This document shows, one piece after another, positions 60,209 through 64,000 of a stretch of 64,000 bases of DNA. The stretch's first letter is position 1. Each line of letters begins with the position of its first letter. The position numbers and the translations under genes are program-made. The notes beneath the pieces are model-generated. The model worked only from the letters and a program-made list of their open reading frames with translations, did not search any database and was not told the DNA's origin. Origin of the DNA: Brevibacillus porteri (GTDB lineage Bacteria; Bacillota; Bacilli; Brevibacillales; Brevibacillaceae); the NCBI RefSeq assembly GCF_003013475.1, contig NZ_PXZO01000018.1:1-64000 (forward strand), in the 5' to 3' direction.

Positions 60209-61159
60209 ATGACACAGCAAACAGCAGGGATTCACCATATCACAGCTTTTGTCACAAGCGCCCAAAATAACGTTGATTTTTATGCAGGGTTTCTCGGATT
60301 GCGCATGGTGAAAAAAACGATTAACTTCGATGCGCCAGATGTGTATCATCTGTACTTCGGGAATGAGGTCGGCAGTCCAGGTACAGCGATCACCTTTTTC
60401 CCGTGGGAATCTGGTCGCCGCGGACGCGTGGGCGGTGGACAGGTGGGCTATACGACTTTCTTGATTCCGGTAGGGGCGTTTTCCTTCTGGGAGGATCGAC
60501 TGAAAAAATTCGGAATCGAGTACCGTCGCTTGGAGCGTTTTAACGAAACGTATCTGCAATTTACGGACAGAGACGGCTTACAGCTGGAGATTGTGGAACG
60601 TGAAGGAGGCCCAGCGAGCAAATGGTCCTTTGGCGGAGTGCCGGCTGACAAGGCGATCAAAGGCTTCGGCGGAGCGATCTTGTACAGTATGGCTCCAGCC
60701 CACACCATGGATGTTCTCGAGAGACTGATGGGACTAACCAGAGTTGGCGAAGAAAACGGCCTTGTCCGTTTCCAGGCTCACGGTGATTTGGGCAATGTTA
60801 TTGACGTGAATGCCGAGCCGATACCAAGAGGAGAAGGTGGCGCAGGAACGATTCATCACATCGCATGGCGTGCTATAGACGATCAGGATCACCAGCAATG
60901 GCAGCAGCGCGCGGCTCAATCCGGTCTTCATCCAACAGATATTATTGACCGTCAATACTTTAACGCCATTTACTTCCGCGAGCCGGGCGAGATTTTGTTT
61001 GAGATTGCGACCGATCCTCCGGGCTTTGAACGAGATGAGCCATTTGATACATTGGGCGAAAAACTGATGCTCCCCGAGTGGTATGAGTCACATCGCGCCC
61101 AGATTGAGCAAGGCTTGCCACCGATTACAGTCAGAGTGTTGGAGGAAGATAAATCATGA
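60209..61159 (+). CDS. mhqO: VOC-superfamily ring-cleaving dioxygenase MhqO
   Basis: The 316-residue protein consists of paired vicinal-oxygen-chelate modules with metal-binding motifs GIHHITAFVTSAQ (His 9 region), TIHHIAWRAIDDQDH (second-half His) and GEILFEIATDPPGF (Glu). It would open quinol rings during thiol-reactive quinone stress. AGAGGAGG precedes the ATG. Its stop overlaps the mhqD start. Confidence 0.93.
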   Translation: MTQQTAGIHHITAFVTSAQNNVDFYAGFLGLRMVKKTINFDAPDVYHLYFGNEVGSPGTAITFFPWESGRRGRVGGGQVGYTTFLIPVGAFSFWEDRLKKFGIEYRRLERFNETYLQFTDRDGLQLEIVEREGGPASKWSFGGVPADKAIKGFGGAILYSMAPAHTMDVLERLMGLTRVGEENGLVRFQAHGDLGNVIDVNAEPIPRGEGGAGTIHHIAWRAIDDQDHQQWQQRAAQSGLHPTDIIDRQYFNAIYFREPGEILFEIATDPPGFERDEPFDTLGEKLMLPEWYESHRAQIEQGLPPITVRVLEEDKS

Positions 61160-61773
61160 ATTTAAAGCACATTTTTCGAAAAGGAACCGATTCAGAAGCA
61201 CCAACATTGTTGCTGCTACATGGAACAGGTGGAGATGAAAACGACCTCTTGCCACTGGCCAATCGCATTTATCCAGGCGCTTCTGTTCTGAGTGTCCGTG
61301 GGAATGTTCTCGAAAACGGCATGCCACGATTTTTCCAACGCTTAGCTGAGGGTGTTTTTGACGAAGAGGATTTGGTCTACCGCACGCAGGAGCTGCATGA
61401 TTTTTTGGATCAGGCGGCGGTTACGTATCAGATCGAGCGAGACAATATCGTGGCAGTCGGCTATTCGAACGGGGCGAATATCGCAGGTAGTCTCTTGTTC
61501 CATTACCCGAATCCGCTAAAAGGGGCGATTCTTTACCATCCAATGGTTCCACGCCGTGGGATAGCTCTGCCTGATATGTCAGCCATTCCGGTGTTTATCG
61601 GAGCGGGCACGAATGATCCGATTTGTACGGCACAAGAGACGGAGGAGCTGAACCGACTACTGACAGAAGCAGGTGCTGACGTGACTGTGCATTGGGATTC
61701 ATATGGTCATCAGCTGACGGTGAAGGAAGTAGAGGCTTCTGCCGCGTGGTTTACAGAGATGTTTCGCAAGTAA
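61156..61773 (+). CDS. mhqD: Carboxylesterase/hydrolase MhqD
   Basis: Alpha/beta hydrolase of 205 residues in the phospholipase/carboxylesterase group: LLLHGTGGDENDLLPLA (oxyanion loop), nucleophile elbow AVGYSNGANIAGSLL, acid in FIGAGTNDPICTAQE and His in DSYGHQLTVKE. Overlaps mhqO by four bases (ATGA). Last gene of the operon. Confidence 0.92.
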   Translation: MNLKHIFRKGTDSEAPTLLLLHGTGGDENDLLPLANRIYPGASVLSVRGNVLENGMPRFFQRLAEGVFDEEDLVYRTQELHDFLDQAAVTYQIERDNIVAVGYSNGANIAGSLLFHYPNPLKGAILYHPMVPRRGIALPDMSAIPVFIGAGTNDPICTAQETEELNRLLTEAGADVTVHWDSYGHQLTVKEVEASAAWFTEMFRK

Positions 61774-61787
61774 TCGATGAGTAACAA

Positions 61788-61817
61788 GAGTGGCGACCCT
61801 GGTGTCTGCCGCTTTTT
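61788..61817 (+). terminator. Probable terminator of mhqNOD
   Basis: AG-T-GGC and GCC-GCT pair around a long loop and are followed by six T. The stem is short. Confidence 0.55.
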
Positions 61818-62055
61818 TGTGTGCGCAAACAGTTGTTTTTCCGGGAAAAGAGCATGCTTCCCGCAGATTTAATCAGATGTGTAAAAGTCTTCAAGAACCA
61901 GCAGTATTCATTCATCTCTTGTTCATATTGCTTCTTTACTATTGATCCACGTAGGTGCAAGCCATTGACGATTTGCAGGATGGTAGACAAGTGAGTATCA
62001 TTCAAAATAATGAAGCAGGAAAACCAGAGGGCGGAGTAACAAGGGGGCCAGCTTG

Positions 62056-62736
62056 ATGAAACTGACGATTCTGATTGCAGATGACGATCCACATGTACGT
62101 GAGCTATTGCGATTTTATTTAGCAAAAGAGGGATACCACGTCTTGGCTTGTGTGGATGGAGATGAGGCTTCGCAGCTGTTGGAACAGGAATCAGTCCAGC
62201 TCGCCATCGTGGATGTGATGATGCCAGGCAAAAACGGCTGGGAGCTGTGCCGGGAGATACGGGAATTTTACGACCTCCCTGTCATCATGCTAACGTCAAA
62301 GGGCGAGGTGCGCGATAAGGAAAAAGGCTTTTTGGCGGGGACGGATGATTATTTGACCAAGCCATTTGAGCCTACCGAATTGCTGTACCGCATCAAGGCC
62401 TTGCTGCGGCGTTATCAGATGGTCAGCAAACAAATCATCGTCATAAACGATACCGTCATCGATCGGATCAGCCATGTTGTGAAGGTGAAAGAAGAGTTGA
62501 TTCATTTACCGTTAAAGGAATTTGAACTGCTTGCCCAGCTTGCCAGTTTTCCTGATCGGATCTTTACCCGAGATCAACTGTTGGAGTTCGTATGGGGCGG
62601 CGATACTGAGAGCGATAGTCGGACCATCGATGTGCATATTAAGCGGCTGCGAGAGAAATTTACGGAGAAAACAAATGACTTTGTCATTTCTACCGTTCGC
62701 GGCTTAGGCTACAAGCTGGAGGTACGAGGCCAGTGA
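62056..62736 (+). CDS. OmpR/PhoB-type response regulator
   Basis: The 226-residue protein has a receiver domain with acidic cluster DDD (9-11), phosphoacceptor D53 in AIVDVMMPGKNG and TDDYLTKPFEP, then a winged-helix domain with DSRTIDVHIKRLREKF and ISTVRGLGYKLE. Start ATG 62056 has AAGGGGG about 9 bases upstream. Coupled by overlap (GTGA) to the sensor kinase gene. Similar to HssR/YkoG-type regulators; the signal is unknown. Confidence 0.92.
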   Translation: MKLTILIADDDPHVRELLRFYLAKEGYHVLACVDGDEASQLLEQESVQLAIVDVMMPGKNGWELCREIREFYDLPVIMLTSKGEVRDKEKGFLAGTDDYLTKPFEPTELLYRIKALLRRYQMVSKQIIVINDTVIDRISHVVKVKEELIHLPLKEFELLAQLASFPDRIFTRDQLLEFVWGGDTESDSRTIDVHIKRLREKFTEKTNDFVISTVRGLGYKLEVRGQ

Positions 62737-64000
62737 AATCTCTCTACGTCCGGTTAGTTTTTACCTTCGTCGCAATTGTACTGATCAGCGGCACACTTGG
62801 ATTTTTATTGGCAAATGAGTACTATCAACGCAATTTGCGTGCTTATAATGAACAAAAAATCACGAGCATCGGACAGCAAATCATCGATTTGTATGAGCAT
62901 AAATCCACACTCGACCTGCCCGCCTTCATGACTCATGTCGCCAATTTGAATTTTCAGCTACATCTCGTGGATGAGAATGGCGCAGTAAGCCAATTCGGAG
63001 CACCTTTTCGCGATCAGCAGATAGAGCCTGCCATCGTTCAAAGAGTGTTGGCGGGTGAGACTTACAGAGGGATTACAGAAGAACAGCACAGCTGGTTTGT
63101 GACCGGATTTTTTGAAAACACGCTGACAAACAGCATTGGCTTGCCGCTTACAGCAGAAGGGAAAAAATACGCCCTGTTTGTACGACCAAATATTGAACAG
63201 CAGTTTGGCGAAGTGCATATTATGTTTACCTTGCTGCTGGCAGCGATGTTTGTACTTAGCCTGATCCTGATTTTGATATTTACCCGTTATTTGGTGAAGC
63301 CGATCGAGAAGCTGAGTCATGCGACCAAAAGGCTGGCAGAAGGGCAGTACGACATCCACCTGGACATCTCTCGCCGGGACGAAATCGGCGATTTGGCTAT
63401 GCATTTTGCCAGGATGACAGAGTCACTCAAACAACTAGACGAGATGCGCCAAGAGTTTGTCTCCAATGTCTCACATGAAATCCAGTCTCCATTGACATCG
63501 ATCCAAGGCTTTTCTCAAGCTATCCGCAGCGGCGGTGTGACAAGCGAACAGCGGGAGACGTACTTGACTATCATCGAAGAGGAGAGCAGGCGGCTGTCTT
63601 CCTTGAGCAAGCAGCTGTTGACGCTCGCTTCCCTGGACAAAGAGACAGGTCTGTACGAACCGACACGTTTCCGACTGGATGAGCAGATCAGGCAAGTCCT
63701 CTTAATTTTGGAGCATCAGTGGCAACAAAAAAAGCTCGTGATGGAGCTGACTTTACCGGAGACTTTCATCGTGGGTGACAAGCAGCTACTCAATCAAGTA
63801 TGGATGAACCTGCTTGCCAATAGTATCAAATTCACCCCAACGGCTGGCTCTATATCTATTGCGATACAAAAGGATACGCGAATCGGCGTGACCATTCGGG
63901 ATACGGGGATCGGCATGTCAGAAGAAGAGCAGGAGCATGTCTTTGATCGTTTTTACAAAGGAGACAAGTCACGCAATCGGGAAGCGACGGGAAGCGGTCT
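62733..64000 (+). CDS. Sensor histidine kinase, 3' end outside window
   Basis: Partial protein of 422 residues. Helix 1 lies at about 5-27 (VRLVFTFVAIVLISGTLGFLL), an extracytoplasmic sensor of about 135 residues follows, then helix 2 at about 165-190, HAMP (TRYLVKPIEKLSHATKRLAE), the H-box FVSNVSHEIQSPLTSIQGF, N-box NLLANSIKFTP and G1 box DTGIGM. The window ends at the G2 box (GSGL). GTG start overlaps the regulator stop; GGAGGTACGAGG precedes it. A glutamine follows HEI where most kinases have leucine or basic residues (SHEIQSP), a minor variant also seen in HssS-like kinases. Confidence 0.92.
   Translation, partial: MKSLYVRLVFTFVAIVLISGTLGFLLANEYYQRNLRAYNEQKITSIGQQIIDLYEHKSTLDLPAFMTHVANLNFQLHLVDENGAVSQFGAPFRDQQIEPAIVQRVLAGETYRGITEEQHSWFVTGFFENTLTNSIGLPLTAEGKKYALFVRPNIEQQFGEVHIMFTLLLAAMFVLSLILILIFTRYLVKPIEKLSHATKRLAEGQYDIHLDISRRDEIGDLAMHFARMTESLKQLDEMRQEFVSNVSHEIQSPLTSIQGFSQAIRSGGVTSEQRETYLTIIEEESRRLSSLSKQLLTLASLDKETGLYEPTRFRLDEQIRQVLLILEHQWQQKKLVMELTLPETFIVGDKQLLNQVWMNLLANSIKFTPTAGSISIAIQKDTRIGVTIRDTGIGMSEEEQEHVFDRFYKGDKSRNREATGSG

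Noticed and set aside
1..64000. CRISPR arrays, rRNA operons, prophage structural genes, restriction-modification genes
   Set aside because: Looked for and not found; in particular the Tn7-like relic carries no Cascade or Cas12k genes and no spacer array.

Overview
The window looks like a chromosomal segment of a Gram-positive, endospore-forming Bacillales bacterium, most likely Brevibacillus or a close relative. This is inferred from gene content, because no rRNA is present. The evidence is the tRNA cluster followed by rocF, sigW-rsiW, cdaA-cdaR-glmM and a ribozyme-controlled glmS, Bacillus-type GlpT, ExoA, AdaA/AlkA, Mhq and YkkCD-like proteins, two Spo0E-type phosphatases, and AGGAGG-type ribosome binding sites.

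Layout. 1-900 is an array of nine tRNA genes, the first cut by the window edge. 1023-9421 is a housekeeping block: arginase, a short antisense-strand Spo0E-family gene, the envelope-stress sigma factor SigW with its own promoter and anti-sigma factor RsiW, the c-di-AMP cyclase CdaA and its regulator CdaR, GlmM, and GlmS behind a glmS ribozyme. GlmM and GlmS lead to UDP-GlcNAc, and CdaA/CdaR sit between them and the envelope-stress regulator.

9447-15912 is the most striking region: a decayed Tn7-like transposon exactly 25 bp downstream of the glmS stop codon, the classical attTn7 position. Its two 30-bp ends are inverted repeats (26/30 identical by eye). The glmS-proximal end carries four contiguous 21-bp repeats, and the distal end carries spaced inverted copies, the arrangement of TnsB sites in Tn7 right and left ends. 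Only the N-terminal part of tnsA survives inside. Cargo is an RRNPP-type HTH/TPR regulator with an in-frame stop plus an overlapping Phr-like peptide gene, a Spo0E-like phosphatase, a secreted HNH nuclease toxin broken by two frameshifts and a stop next to an intact SUKH immunity gene, a frameshifted membrane protein and a GNAT acetyltransferase. A second, more diverged end-like sequence abuts the distal end, suggesting serial insertion at one site.

16-30 kb: a nonsense-mutated gene of unknown function, a two-component system with an ABC transporter of the antimicrobial-peptide-sensing type, glpT with a cre site and a leader terminator, a secreted chitinase, an SstT-like transporter, a reductase and a chemoreceptor. 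30-48 kb: a TetR/MFS pair with a palindromic operator, a flavin monooxygenase with an HSL-type esterase, an amino acid permease, a CtaM-like protein, a macrolide 2'-phosphotransferase, ExoA, a CBS-domain membrane protein, a MarR regulator, and a MerR/hydrolase divergent pair with a 19-bp-spacer promoter. 48-52 kb is a DNA alkylation and base-excision repair cluster (Ada-like zinc protein, Nfo, AlkA, AdaA). 52-64 kb: an aldolase-type PLP enzyme, TetR with a paired SMR efflux pump and two copies of the same operator, a frameshifted LuxR regulator divergent from an MFS pump, a frameshifted saccharopine-dehydrogenase-like gene, the mhqNOD quinone/electrophile detoxification operon with two MhqR-type operators, and a two-component system cut by the window end.

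All calls come from reading the sequence and remembered family features. No database search, folding program or alignment tool was run.
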